A program made the position numbers and the translations under genes. From contig CAMLLC010000004.1 in NCBI GenBank assembly GCA_946480835.1, positions 105,003-169,002 on the forward strand: a stretch of 64,000 nt of DNA, in the 5' to 3' direction. The notes beneath the pieces were generated by a model. That model was not told where the DNA came from. It searched no databases and saw only the letters and a program-made list of their open reading frames with translations. The DNA comes from Entomomonas sp945283395 (GTDB lineage: Bacteria > Pseudomonadota > Gammaproteobacteria > Pseudomonadales > Pseudomonadaceae). Positions 46,039-55,695 of the stretch are shown here, piece after piece. Each line of letters starts with the position of its first letter. Positions within the stretch are counted from its first letter, which is position 1.

Positions 46039-47139
46039 ATGGTAGTTACTATGAGTAGTAAGATCAAGGATGTAGATTTACACCATTTGCGCATTGAACC
46101 TATTAATGAGACTGTTTCTTCACAGCAAGAAATCAGTTCAACTCCTATTGTTGATTTAAATAATGTCAAAGTACTAAAAACTGATGATGTTTATCAGCAT
46201 GCTTGTAATATTACAGCTTGGCAACAACTCTATGATCAATTAAAACCCGGAAAATTTACGGGTCAGCTTGATGAGTGCTGGTTTGAAGGAATACAGTTTT
46301 TTAAAGAATATACAAGTTCTGCGTTACGCCAATCTTGTATGGTTTGGCCTAAAGCCGTTTGGTTAGGGATTCCTCCGCTTAGTGAAACTATAGATGGCTA
46401 TATAGGTTCGCAAATTATTTCTAAGCACACTATTGCCATTAGAGAGGGTGGGAAGGAATTTGAGCTTAATACCCCTGATGATTATACTATTATGGGATTA
46501 GTTGTTGATTTGGATGTGCTAATAAAGCATATCAGTTGTGTATATAAAGAATATGAAGATTATGTATTACCATTTTTGAGCTACACTACGTTAGAAGTTA
46601 ATTCTTTACAAAAACAATATATATGTCAACTTATCCAACAAGCATTATTGGCAGGGATGGATAATTCGAACTTAACCCATCATCCCTCTATTATTAAAAC
46701 AATAAGACAAGATTTACTGGATAATCTTGCCCACTTGCTTTTCACTTCAAAACAGGTAGACACAAAACTATCACGTACTAGAGTGAATTATCAAAAGATA
46801 GTGACAAAAGCCCGAGATTATGCATTAGATCACCCACAAGATATCATTACCGTATCTGATCTTTGCGAGTATTTAAGTGTTAGCCGTCGTACATTACAAA
46901 ATTGTTTTCAAGCTGTGTGGGGAATAAGCCCCTATGCTTATTTGAAAGCTATTAGGCTTAATGCTGTTCGGCGCGAACTTGAAAGCCGTTACTCAAAACA
47001 TAGAACTGTGCAGGATGCCGCTATGGCTTGGGGATTTTGGCATATGAGTCAATTTGCTATTGATTATAATAATTTATTTGGTGAGTTGCCATCTCAGTCA
47101 TTAGCTGCTAGAGGGCATTTACAAACTTACTGGTTATAA
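46039..47139 (+). CDS. eutR: AraC-family activator of the eut operon EutR
   Basis: EutR (366 residues; a second ATG at 46051 is possible) activates the operon when ethanolamine and adenosylcobalamin are both present, as known for the enteric protein. The N-terminal sensor has LHHLRIEPINE and HACNITAWQQLYDQLKPGKF. The C-terminal AraC helices are VSDLCEYLSVSRRTLQNCF and DAAMAWGFWHMSQFAIDY. It is separated from eutK by about 800 bases. Confidence 0.95.
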   Translation: MVVTMSSKIKDVDLHHLRIEPINETVSSQQEISSTPIVDLNNVKVLKTDDVYQHACNITAWQQLYDQLKPGKFTGQLDECWFEGIQFFKEYTSSALRQSCMVWPKAVWLGIPPLSETIDGYIGSQIISKHTIAIREGGKEFELNTPDDYTIMGLVVDLDVLIKHISCVYKEYEDYVLPFLSYTTLEVNSLQKQYICQLIQQALLAGMDNSNLTHHPSIIKTIRQDLLDNLAHLLFTSKQVDTKLSRTRVNYQKIVTKARDYALDHPQDIITVSDLCEYLSVSRRTLQNCFQAVWGISPYAYLKAIRLNAVRRELESRYSKHRTVQDAAMAWGFWHMSQFAIDYNNLFGELPSQSLAARGHLQTYWL

Positions 47140-47739
47140 TTTGGGTGAGTTTTCGGATAATTATACAAGCTATAATTGTTTTACTGCATCTATTAGTTAA
47201 ACAGTTCAATAAAAGAGGTGGTGAAGTTAGCTTGATAAGCAAGACGCGTAATTAAAGCCATCTTCAAATTCTTACTCGAAATAAATAACCAATATTAATT
47301 AGTATAGACTGCTCTTTGGTTATTACTAATACTTCGGTTTTAATGAACAAAATACTATAGAACTATTAATTCTGATAATAAACTACCAAAAAAATTATAG
47401 ATAATTAACATAATAACTAGGCAGTATTATATTATTTCGGTAACTGATTAGATAAAGAAAAATAATTGTTTAATTTTCATTGATCAAATAGAACAATGTT
47501 ATTTAAATAAGTTTATCAATTTCTTTAATCCTTTTTGAAATTTGCTAATGTATATTGTTTATTTGAAGCGTTATTTAAAGTGATTAATAAGTCAAGTTAG
47601 TTAGCTATTGGTTTTATTGCATAGAATAAATAATTTAGTTTTATTTTGTAAAAAGGTCACAAAACTGCCCTATAATAGGATAATAGCTTACCGTAACCAA
47701 GAGTAAACAAAAAAGGTTAGTTTTAGGAAGGAGTTTATC
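47140..47739. other. Non-coding region between eutR and the SDR gene
   Basis: The 600 bases are AT-rich with no coding frame. A possible promoter for the dehydrogenase is TTGTAA (47646) and TATAAT (47671) with a long 19-base spacer. A clear ribosome-binding site, AGGAAGGAG, precedes the ATG. I see no terminator after eutR. Confidence 0.4.
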
Positions 47740-48507
47740 ATGACTAATCCCAATGTTGTTTTTATTACAGGAGCCACTTCTGGGTTTGGAGCTGCTGCTG
47801 CGAAACGCTTTGCTCGTGAAGGATGGGCTGTTATTTTAACAGGAAGACGATTTGAAAGATTAAAGCATCTTAAACAAGAGCTTTCTAAAGAAACACAAGT
47901 ATATATTGCTGCCTTAGATGTGCAAGATGCTGAAGCTGTAAACAAAGTAATTTCAGAGTTACCTATAAATTTTAAACAAATTAAAGTGTTGGTTAATAAT
48001 GCAGGTTTAGCTCTAGCGCCTGAACCCGCCCAAAAAGTTGTCTTACAAGATTGGCATACTATGATAGATACTAATATTAAAGGTTTAGTTAATGTCACTC
48101 ATGCCTTACTTCCAATCCTTATAAAAACTGGTAAAGGCGCATCAATTATCAATTTAGGTTCGGTTGCTGGACTGTGGCCTTACCCTGGAAGTCATGTTTA
48201 TGGGGCTACTAAAGCCTTTGTAAAACAATTTAGCTATAATTTACGTTGTGATTTACTAGGAACAGGTGTTAGAGTAACGGATATTGCGCCTGGCATGGCA
48301 GAAACAGAATTTACTCTAGTCAGAACTAAAGGCGATCAACAAGCTTCTGACAAACTTTATAATGGAACGACACCATTGCAAGCTGAGGATATTGCCGAGC
48401 AAATATATCATATAGCTACATTACCAGATCATATAAATTATAATAGAGTAGAAATTATGCCTGTCCGTCAAGCATGGTCTCCTTTTGCTGTTGATAGAGA
48501 TAAATAA
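47740..48507 (+). CDS. ydfG: SDR-family 3-hydroxy acid dehydrogenase (YdfG-like)
   Basis: The 255-residue short-chain dehydrogenase has the nucleotide motif TGATSGFG (residues 10-17), NNAG in the middle, and the catalytic YGATK. EGWAVILTGRR fits NADP use. The family acts on L-allo-threonine, serine and 3-hydroxypropionate / malonic semialdehyde. The end (YNRVEIMPVRQAWSPF) is also YdfG-like. It has its own promoter. Confidence 0.9.
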   Translation: MTNPNVVFITGATSGFGAAAAKRFAREGWAVILTGRRFERLKHLKQELSKETQVYIAALDVQDAEAVNKVISELPINFKQIKVLVNNAGLALAPEPAQKVVLQDWHTMIDTNIKGLVNVTHALLPILIKTGKGASIINLGSVAGLWPYPGSHVYGATKAFVKQFSYNLRCDLLGTGVRVTDIAPGMAETEFTLVRTKGDQQASDKLYNGTTPLQAEDIAEQIYHIATLPDHINYNRVEIMPVRQAWSPFAVDRDK

Positions 48508-48688
48508 CAAAGGCCAATAATAATTGGATAGCGTTTGACTATTTTCTAACTGATTGTAATTTTATAAAGAGCTATTTTTTTAAAAGCATTAATTTCTGAA
48601 TTATTTATTTTAGCTATACTCTAATAACAACTACTTTTATATTTGAAAATTGCTGTTATTAACTAATCTAGCGGTGTTCAATTAATTT

Positions 48689-50152
48689 ATGATAAATATA
48701 TTACGCGTATTAACCATTATTTTTATGTTGTTTTTAGGTTCGCTTTCAATAGCTGCGCCTAACATTAATACGAAACTTTCAATATCTGTAACCAACTCTT
48801 TAACTAATAATAAAATTGAGCCTGAAGCTTTGTCCTTAGTAGCTATTCCTTTAACTGGTAATGGTACAGCTACTTATGTGAATGCTGACTTAGCTGTTAA
48901 TCCAGCCTCCACTATGAAGCTTTTCACTACTTATGCTGCCCTTGAATTATTAGGACCTAACTATAGATGGCGCACGGCCTTTTTTACCGATAAAGATGCA
49001 GAAATAAAAGACGGTGTACTGCGTGGTAATCTTTATCTTAAAGGTGGTGGAGATCCAAAACTAAGTATGGAAAGATTATGGATGTTACTTAGAGAGTTGA
49101 GAAATAATGGAGTTCATACTATTACAGGTAATTTAATATTAGATCATAATTATTTTAGATTACCGGAATCAAAACCTTTTTTAGATGATAGTAGCGAACC
49201 TTATCGACCTTATTTAGTATCTCCTGATTCACTTCTTATTAACTTTAAAGTTGTTCGTATTATCACTCGTTCAGATAAGGATAAGGTACAAATCATTGTA
49301 GAACCGCCTTTGCAAGATATAAAAGTAATAAATAATGTTAAGGTAGTGGAACCTAAAATTAAGGGGCGTTGTCCAGTCATACCTGATATTGAGTATGACC
49401 CTATAGCACAAGAAAATGGTAGCGTGCAATTAAGTGTCTCAGGAACCCTAATCGAAGGTTGTACAGTCCAAAAAAATATATCATTATTTGATCATGATAA
49501 ATATGCTATTAATATTATTAGGGGGTTCTGGCAAGAATTACTAGGTGGTGAAATTAAAGGAAAGAATCTTATAGATAATATGCCAAAGGATGCTAAGCCA
49601 GTTGCTGTGGTATGGTCACCTGATTTAGTGGAGGTAATTAGGGATATTAATAAGTTTAGTAATAATACTATGGCTAAACAGTTATTTCTTACTATAGGTG
49701 CTAGAAATCGTAAAGACGCTGATACAGATGATGCAACAGCAGCCTACAGAACCATTTACGAGTGGTTGATACGGAAAGGCATTAACCCAGAGCAGCTTAA
49801 AATGGAAAATGGCTCTGGTTTATCAAGAGAGGAACGTATTACTGCGAGAGAAATGGCTGATCTGTTAAAAATGGCTTGGAATAGTAATTATGCAGCCGAA
49901 TTTATCTCTTCTATGCCTATTATAGGGGTGGATGGTACTATGTATAAGAGATTAAGAAACACGCCTTTAAAAGGTAGAGGGCATATTAAAACAGGGACTT
50001 TAAATAATGTTAGGGCAATTGCTGGTTATGTTAGAGATAAAGGGAATAATATGTGGGTGGTAGTAGCTATCCTTAATCATTCTAAGCCTTGGGGGGCTAC
50101 TGAAGTTTTAGATAATATACTATTAGATATTTATGAACCGGCAGCCAAATAA
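48689..50152 (+). CDS. dacB: D-alanyl-D-alanine carboxypeptidase/endopeptidase PBP4
   Basis: The 487-residue periplasmic enzyme has a signal peptide (about 23 residues, ending SIAAP). Class C low-molecular-mass PBP motifs are complete: SxxK as Ser74-Lys77 (PASTMKL), SNN (KFSNNTMAKQ), and HIKTGTLNN. It trims pentapeptides and cuts cross-links in peptidoglycan. It has a bidirectional terminator at its end. Confidence 0.94.
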   Translation: MINILRVLTIIFMLFLGSLSIAAPNINTKLSISVTNSLTNNKIEPEALSLVAIPLTGNGTATYVNADLAVNPASTMKLFTTYAALELLGPNYRWRTAFFTDKDAEIKDGVLRGNLYLKGGGDPKLSMERLWMLLRELRNNGVHTITGNLILDHNYFRLPESKPFLDDSSEPYRPYLVSPDSLLINFKVVRIITRSDKDKVQIIVEPPLQDIKVINNVKVVEPKIKGRCPVIPDIEYDPIAQENGSVQLSVSGTLIEGCTVQKNISLFDHDKYAINIIRGFWQELLGGEIKGKNLIDNMPKDAKPVAVVWSPDLVEVIRDINKFSNNTMAKQLFLTIGARNRKDADTDDATAAYRTIYEWLIRKGINPEQLKMENGSGLSREERITAREMADLLKMAWNSNYAAEFISSMPIIGVDGTMYKRLRNTPLKGRGHIKTGTLNNVRAIAGYVRDKGNNMWVVVAILNHSKPWGATEVLDNILLDIYEPAAK

Positions 50153-50161
50153 GTAGTTATT

Positions 50162-50196
50162 AATAAAGCTGAGGAGGTTAAATCCTTAGCTTTATT
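50162..50196. terminator. Bidirectional terminator between dacB and corA
   Basis: AATAAAGCTGAGGA pairs with TCCTTAGCTTTATT over 14 bases with one G-T wobble and a loop of seven. It lies between convergent genes. Confidence 0.8.
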
Positions 50197-50201
50197 TATA
50201 T

Positions 50202-51167
50202 CTATAACCAGCCTTTTATTCTAAACCACACGTAACAAGCTAAAGCAGATAAAACCATTAATGTAATACTTAATGGATAGCCAAAAGCCCAATTAAGTTC
50301 TGGCATTTCATGAAAATTCATGCCATAAACTGTTCCTACAAGAGTCGGTGGCAGAAATAATACTGCTGCGATGGAGAAAACTTTGATAATACCATTTTGT
50401 TCAATATTAATAAGACCTAGGGTAGCATCTAATAAAAAAGTAATCTCACTAGACATTCTTGCATGATAGTCTGCTAGCGATCCTATATCTAATTCAATAG
50501 CATGCATTTTTGTTTTAGCCGTTGGTGTTAACCAATCAACTGATTGTTTACAAAAGATCAACATACGTTTAATGCTAAGTAAACTATCACTCAACTTAGC
50601 CAATAATGAATTATATTGACCTAACTGTTTTACTGTGCGTTGTAAATCCGAGGTGTGTTGGCCTTCAGTTTCGTCAAATATATTTTTAGATAAATTATTT
50701 AATTTACTCTGTAATTTTTCGAGAATATCAGCAATACGATCAACCAATGCATCCACTAGGCTCATCATCAATACATCCGTTGATTTATATATTTGTGGTT
50801 GTCTTGCATATTGAGCCTCAAAAGCTCGAAAAGAAGTCAATTCTCCATAGTGTGCACACACTAATTGTTTTTTGTGTAATATAAAAGACAGTTGTGTGAG
50901 TTTTGGTGTCGCATCTTGGCTGCCACTTACTACTGATACAATCATACACCAGCCAGCTTTACTCTCAAAGAAACGTGAGGAGTCTTCAATTTCTGCCATT
51001 TCTTCGGGGGAAGGGACGTCTATTGCTAATTCATTCTCAATAAAGTGCTCTTCCTCTTGGGTAGGTCGTAATAAATCAATCCAGATAGTATTTGTTGGAA
51101 CCTTATCTAAAGATAGAGCTACTTGAGTTTTAAATAATCCACCTTCAATTGAATGATATGTAATCAT
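50202..51167 (-). CDS. corA: CorA-family divalent metal transporter
   Basis: The 321-residue protein has a long soluble N-terminal part and two C-terminal membrane helices. The hallmark YGMNF is at residue 282, followed by the conserved acidic loop. It moves Mg2+ or other divalent ions. The gene is divergent from the zinc/cadmium ATPase, 80 bases away, so a ZntB-like role is possible, but the sequence itself does not decide it. Confidence 0.88.
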   Translation of the reverse strand: MITYHSIEGGLFKTQVALSLDKVPTNTIWIDLLRPTQEEEHFIENELAIDVPSPEEMAEIEDSSRFFESKAGWCMIVSVVSGSQDATPKLTQLSFILHKKQLVCAHYGELTSFRAFEAQYARQPQIYKSTDVLMMSLVDALVDRIADILEKLQSKLNNLSKNIFDETEGQHTSDLQRTVKQLGQYNSLLAKLSDSLLSIKRMLIFCKQSVDWLTPTAKTKMHAIELDIGSLADYHARMSSEITFLLDATLGLINIEQNGIIKVFSIAAVLFLPPTLVGTVYGMNFHEMPELNWAFGYPLSITLMVLSALACYVWFRIKGWL

Positions 51168-51176
51168 AAAAAATAC

Positions 51177-51207
51177 TTGACCCTATAGTGACTATAACCT
51201 TTTTAAT
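51177..51207 (+). promoter_or_regulatory. MerR-family (CadR/ZntR-type) promoter of the P-type ATPase gene
   Basis: TTGACC (-35) and TTTAAT (-10) are separated by 19 bases, the unusually long spacer of MerR-activated promoters. Between them lies a dyad CCCTATAG-TGA-CTATAACC like CadR/PbrR sites. The regulator gene is not adjacent. Confidence 0.65.
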
Positions 51208-51247
51208 GGCTATAAATAAACGTTACCGTTAAAAAATATCTATTAAT

Positions 51248-53440
51248 ATGAGTGTATATATGTCCAGAAAATCCCATAATCACTGTTGCGAACATCACTC
51301 ACAAGATCAAGCTGAAGAATCGCTTGTTGAAGTAAACTATACATTAACTGAACCTCATTGGGATAGTCTATTAATCAAAGATATGGATTGTCCAACAGAG
51401 GAGCGATTAATACGTGATAAGTTTCAGGCATTAAGTACTATTGAGCAATTAGAATTTAATCTAATTAAAAGAGTTATAAGAGTGCGTCACAGCTATAGTA
51501 ATATTGAGCCAATAGTGCAATTGATTGCAGAACTAGGCATGGAAGCTATACTTTATGATAATACTAATTTAGTACTAGAAAAAGTTTCTAAAAACTCTAT
51601 TGTTATGCTTATTATTGCAGGTATCATGGCATTTATAGCAGAAACATTACATTATTTAGCTATGCCGAGCTGGTTAGTAGCTATAATTTCTCTTACTACT
51701 ATAGCTATGGTTGGTATTCCTGTTTATTATAAAGGTTTTATTGCTCTTAAAAACAAAACTCTCAATATTAATGCATTGATGAGTATAGCTGTGACTGGAG
51801 CAGTATTAATAGGTCAGTGGCCTGAAGCAGCAATGGTAATAGTTCTCTTCACTCTTGCTGAATATATAGAAACTTTATCATTACAAAAAGCCCGTAATGC
51901 TATAGGTGATTTATTACAGCTAACACCTAGCTTAGCAGAAGTAGAACAAACGGATGGCTCATGGCAAGAAATAGCTGCCGACTTAGTACCTTTAAATAGT
52001 ATTGTTAGAGTTAAGCCAGGACAACGGATAGCACTAGATGGTGAAGTGGTTGCAGGTCAAACGACGATTGATCAATCTGCAATAACAGGAGAAAGTATGC
52101 CTATTGAAAAGGATATAGGAGACACTGTTTTTGCGGGTACTGTTAACGGTAGCCATGCTTTTTCTTTTAAAGTTACACGAATTGCTAATGATACTACATT
52201 AGCCCGAATTATTCATAGGGTCGAAGAAGCACAGGGAAGTAAAGCCCCAACGCAACGTTTTATTGATCAATTTTCAAAATTTTATACGCCCGTTGTTGTT
52301 GTTATCGCTTTATTTATTGCAGCCATTACCCTACCTGTTTGGCTAAACTCGGGTGAATTCACAACTGTATGGATATATAAGGCTTTAGTATTACTAGTTA
52401 TTGCCTGCCCTTGTGCACTAGTTATATCTACCCCTGTGAGTATTGTCAGCGGTTTAGCCCGCGCCGCTAAATTAGGTATTCTTATTAAAGGGGGTAGCTA
52501 TCTTGAACAAGGTAATAAGTTACAATGGTTAGCAATAGATAAAACAGGAACTTTGACCGAAGGTAAACCCGTGCAAACTGACTACCAAGCCTTGATACCT
52601 GACATAGACTTGCAACAACTAGCTGGTAGTTTAGCCTATCACTCGGATCATCCCGTTTCTATAGCTATTGCTCAGGCAACTAAAACTCCTTTCTTAGCTA
52701 TTGAACAATTTGAGGCATTATTAGGCCGTGGTACTAAAGGAATTATTAATAATACTCAATATTATATGGGGAATTTAAGATTAATCAAAGAACTAGGTTT
52801 ATCATCTGATTTACTGGTCGATAATTTACAACGTTTAGAACAGCAAGGCAAAACTATAACTCTTTTAGCTACAACAGATGCGGTATTAGCTATATTTGCT
52901 GTAGCAGATAAGCTCAAAGAAACTAGTAAAGAAGCTATCGATCAATTACATCAGCTTAATATTAAAGTTTTGATGTTAACCGGTGATAATCAATATACGG
53001 CAGCTGCTATTGGTAACCAAGTAGGTGTTGATGAAATAAGAGCTAGTTTGCTACCAGAAGACAAGTTATTGATTATTAATCAAAAAATCCAGCAAGGATT
53101 GCAGGTAGGTATGGTGGGTGATGGCATAAATGATACGCCTGCGCTAGCTCGTGCTGATATCGGCTTTGCCATGGGAGCAGCTGGCACGGATAGTGCTATT
53201 GAAACAGCAGATGTGGCTTTAATGGATGATGATCTAAGAAAACTGCCAATTTTTATAAGATTATCTAAAAAAACACGAAGTATACTGCTACAAAATATTA
53301 GTTTTGCGATAGGTATAAAATTACTGTTTTTAGTCATTACTTTGATAGGGTTTGGCACTTTATGGATGGCTGTTTTTGCTGATATTGGCGTAAGTTTACT
53401 GGTAGTTTTTAATGGCCTATGTTTACTAATGTTTAAATAG
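51248..53440 (+). CDS. zntA: Zn2+/Cd2+/Pb2+-exporting P-type ATPase
   Basis: The 730-residue protein (726 if the second ATG is used) has a His/Cys-rich N-terminus (residues 8-18, SHNHCCEHHS) and a metal-binding domain with the KDMDCPTEE motif. The transmembrane CPC motif is Cys387-Pro-Cys389. The phosphorylation site is Asp431 in DKTGTLTEGK, with TGES and GDGINDTPALA further on. It exports toxic divalent metals. A MerR-type promoter precedes it. Confidence 0.93.
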   Translation: MSVYMSRKSHNHCCEHHSQDQAEESLVEVNYTLTEPHWDSLLIKDMDCPTEERLIRDKFQALSTIEQLEFNLIKRVIRVRHSYSNIEPIVQLIAELGMEAILYDNTNLVLEKVSKNSIVMLIIAGIMAFIAETLHYLAMPSWLVAIISLTTIAMVGIPVYYKGFIALKNKTLNINALMSIAVTGAVLIGQWPEAAMVIVLFTLAEYIETLSLQKARNAIGDLLQLTPSLAEVEQTDGSWQEIAADLVPLNSIVRVKPGQRIALDGEVVAGQTTIDQSAITGESMPIEKDIGDTVFAGTVNGSHAFSFKVTRIANDTTLARIIHRVEEAQGSKAPTQRFIDQFSKFYTPVVVVIALFIAAITLPVWLNSGEFTTVWIYKALVLLVIACPCALVISTPVSIVSGLARAAKLGILIKGGSYLEQGNKLQWLAIDKTGTLTEGKPVQTDYQALIPDIDLQQLAGSLAYHSDHPVSIAIAQATKTPFLAIEQFEALLGRGTKGIINNTQYYMGNLRLIKELGLSSDLLVDNLQRLEQQGKTITLLATTDAVLAIFAVADKLKETSKEAIDQLHQLNIKVLMLTGDNQYTAAAIGNQVGVDEIRASLLPEDKLLIINQKIQQGLQVGMVGDGINDTPALARADIGFAMGAAGTDSAIETADVALMDDDLRKLPIFIRLSKKTRSILLQNISFAIGIKLLFLVITLIGFGTLWMAVFADIGVSLLVVFNGLCLLMFK

Positions 53441-53557
53441 CTTGTGAATATTACAACGTTATGTTTAGCTTATTAATAATTCGCAGTTGTTTGTTGTAAC
53501 TGGATAGTTTTTTATAAAATAGCCAAAAAACTTAATTTATTCTATTGTCGCTTGTTA

Positions 53558-54472
53558 TTAGCGAGTAGACATTAATTGGGGAACCAAACAAGTTTTTCTA
53601 AAATATTCTAGGAAAGAACGTTTAATAGAAGTTAGCTCTTTATCTTTAGCCCAAGCCAAACCAATACTTAATGAATCAATAGGATCGGCTAAATTTTTGA
53701 TAATTATGCGTTTTCCTTCTAATGACCAAGGACGATAAACTGTATCTGATAAAATAGTAATACCTGAACCATTGCCAACCATGCTTCTGACTGCCTCAAT
53801 AGAAATTGTGGTTAATACAATATTAGGCAAACGCACATAACTAGCCCAGTATTTTTCAGATACATGTTCTGCTTCATCCACATTCAGCATGATGTAAGGT
53901 TCATTCACTATATCGGAAAAAGATATTACCTCGTTATCTACTAATTTATGATTGCTAGGTAACCATAAACGCCTTGGCGAATTAAATAAAATTTCAGTGA
54001 CTACTTGATCTGAACAAATATTAGAAGTTGATACTAATGACATATCAAAAGTACCGTCTATTAAACCTTGAGTAATATGCTTATGATCTGTTTCAAACAA
54101 CTTAAGCATTAATTTAGGATAGACCTGCCCAATTCTTTTTATATGATAAGGTAAAATATATCCCATTACCGTATAACTAGCAGCAATATTAAGTATTCCT
54201 TCTACATCATCTTTAGGTAAAGGATAATTTAATGCCTCCTCTACAGCACCTAATATAGAATAAGCATGGTTCAGAAAATGTCGACCACTTTCGCTTAAAT
54301 TCATGCCTTGTGGAGATCTAATAAATAATTCTACTCCTAATCTATGTTCTAATTCTTGAATAGCTGAGGTAACTGATGATTGCGAGATATGTAAATAGTT
54401 AGCTGCCTTTGATACTTTTCCCACTTCAGCTGCTGCTACAAAATACTTAATTTGCCGTAAAGAGATTGACAT
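53558..54472 (-). CDS. LysR-family transcriptional regulator
   Basis: The 304-residue protein has the N-terminal winged helix of LysR proteins (LRQIKYFVAAAEVGKVSKAA, LHISQSSVTSAIQELEHRLG) and a C-terminal effector domain with CynR/CysB-like layout. It is not next to an obvious target gene; the plus-strand neighbours are the ATPase and the YqfO-like gene. Effector and target are not recognisable. Confidence 0.88.
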   Translation of the reverse strand: MSISLRQIKYFVAAAEVGKVSKAANYLHISQSSVTSAIQELEHRLGVELFIRSPQGMNLSESGRHFLNHAYSILGAVEEALNYPLPKDDVEGILNIAASYTVMGYILPYHIKRIGQVYPKLMLKLFETDHKHITQGLIDGTFDMSLVSTSNICSDQVVTEILFNSPRRLWLPSNHKLVDNEVISFSDIVNEPYIMLNVDEAEHVSEKYWASYVRLPNIVLTTISIEAVRSMVGNGSGITILSDTVYRPWSLEGKRIIIKNLADPIDSLSIGLAWAKDKELTSIKRSFLEYFRKTCLVPQLMSTR

Positions 54473-54672
54473 TATTTATTTCCATTATCGGTTTTTCCGA
54501 AAGACCTATATCTAATAATACTTCTTCCCAATAATAATAAATTATTGTATCTTAATCGCCATTAAGTAGTTAGTTAATAGTATTGAATTAATACTAAAGA
54601 ATATGTAGATAACTTTATTAGCAGTTTTAAAGTTATTCTACTTAGGAAGTACCCATATCAAGCAGTATATTT

Positions 54673-54883
54673 GGTTTTAAAGTAGTAGTTAGGTATTAAT
54701 ATTTTTGTTTGTGTTAGTAGTATTTTGGTATTTAAAGTAGTAACTAAATAGTGGTTCGGGTAGGTATGCAGGCCAATTACTTATCTATTTAGTTTTTTAA
54801 GCAGTTATCAATTTTAGCACAGATAAAATAAGTAGTTATATATCTAATCTTTAAGGTAGTAACTAAATATTGGTTATGGGTAT
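54673..54883. repeat. Three imperfect direct repeats
   Basis: Copies begin at 54673, 54727 and 54848. They share TTTAA(A/G)GTAGTA followed by (A/G)(C/T)TA(A/G)(A/G)TA and GGTT; the second and third are the closest. Each copy is about 30 bases. Confidence 0.5.
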
Positions 54884-54958
54884 TTTTGTAGTAACAGCAT
54901 TTTATTATGCTGTAAATACTTTGTTTTATGCATATAATCTCTCATGCTAAAAACAAAT

Positions 54959-54990
54959 AATCCCCAGTGTATGCTGGGGATTTTTATTTT
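54959..54990 (+). terminator. Strong rho-independent terminator without an upstream gene
   Basis: ATCCCCAG pairs perfectly with CTGGGGAT across a six-base loop and is followed by TTTTTATTTT. Reading from the other side a T-rich run also follows, so it may work in both directions. The nearest plus-strand gene upstream ends 1.5 kb away. Confidence 0.75.
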
Positions 54991-55381
54991 ATCGGCATAA
55001 AAGATTATCCTAACTAAAAGCCAACTAATAGGTATATAGTAAAAAATAATAATCCTTTGATTGTTGGTAGAGCTTTTTATATAGTTTAATCTTAATGTTA
55101 AATTGAAAGTCGAGTCATATTGAAGTAATAATTATATAAGTTAAGATATCTATTAAGCATAGAAATTAATTTATAGTAAAGTTACAGAAAATAGAATTAT
55201 AATTTAAGGCCAATCATAAAATAGTAGTTAAAATGCCTATTATGAAGTTTCAACATGGCCTGCTACATTCTAGTTGATAACTAGCTAATGATTATCTAAC
55301 AAAGAAGCTAATTACTAATGGATGGATTTTTATTAGTGAACCAAAGAGATATGTTATTACTATTAAGGAGGAATAAGGTTA

Positions 55382-55693
55382 ATGTATAAACTTTGTTTTT
55401 ATGTGCCAGAATCTCATTTAGAGTTAGTAAAACAAGCAATTCTTTCTACAGGTGCAGGTCACATTGGAAATTATGCCAATTGTTGTTGGCAAGTATTAGG
55501 CGAAGGTCAATTTAAACCATTAGTAGGAAGCACTCCTTTTATAGGACAGACTAATGAATTAGAATATGTTGCAGAGTGGCGAGTAGAATTAGTGGTAACA
55601 GACGAATTAATAACACAAGCGGTAACTGTTTTAAAAGCAACTCATCCTTATGAGACTCCTGCCTATGATGTTGTTAAACTCGCCCCCTATTAA
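55382..55693 (+). CDS. YqfO-like (NIF3 insert-domain) protein
   Basis: The 103-residue protein corresponds to the YqfO domain that is inserted in NIF3 proteins, here on its own, as in Pseudomonas. KLCFYVPESHLELVKQAILS, GAGHIGNYANCCWQ and HPYETPAYDV are conserved. The fold is CutA-like and function is not known. It has AAGGAGGAA upstream and ends two bases from the convergent gene. Confidence 0.9.
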   Translation: MYKLCFYVPESHLELVKQAILSTGAGHIGNYANCCWQVLGEGQFKPLVGSTPFIGQTNELEYVAEWRVELVVTDELITQAVTVLKATHPYETPAYDVVKLAPY

Positions 55694-55695
55694 TA

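Larger units (their letters stand above)
54473..55381. other. Long non-coding region with repeats and an orphan terminator
   Basis: About 900 bases without a gene. Three imperfect direct repeats occur at 54673-54700, 54727-54763 and 54848-54883. The shared core is TTTAAAGTAGTAACTAAAT. A strong terminator hairpin lies at 54959-54990. A possible -10 element TATAAT is at 54933. This could be a small RNA gene or the remnant of a lost gene. Confidence 0.5.

Noticed and set aside
54700..54780. Possible tRNA (GGTTCGGG resembling a T-loop)
   Set aside because: No acceptor stem, anticodon arm or CCA-proximal pairing could be fitted.
54673..54883. CRISPR array
   Set aside because: The three repeats are imperfect, unequally spaced and there are no cas genes.
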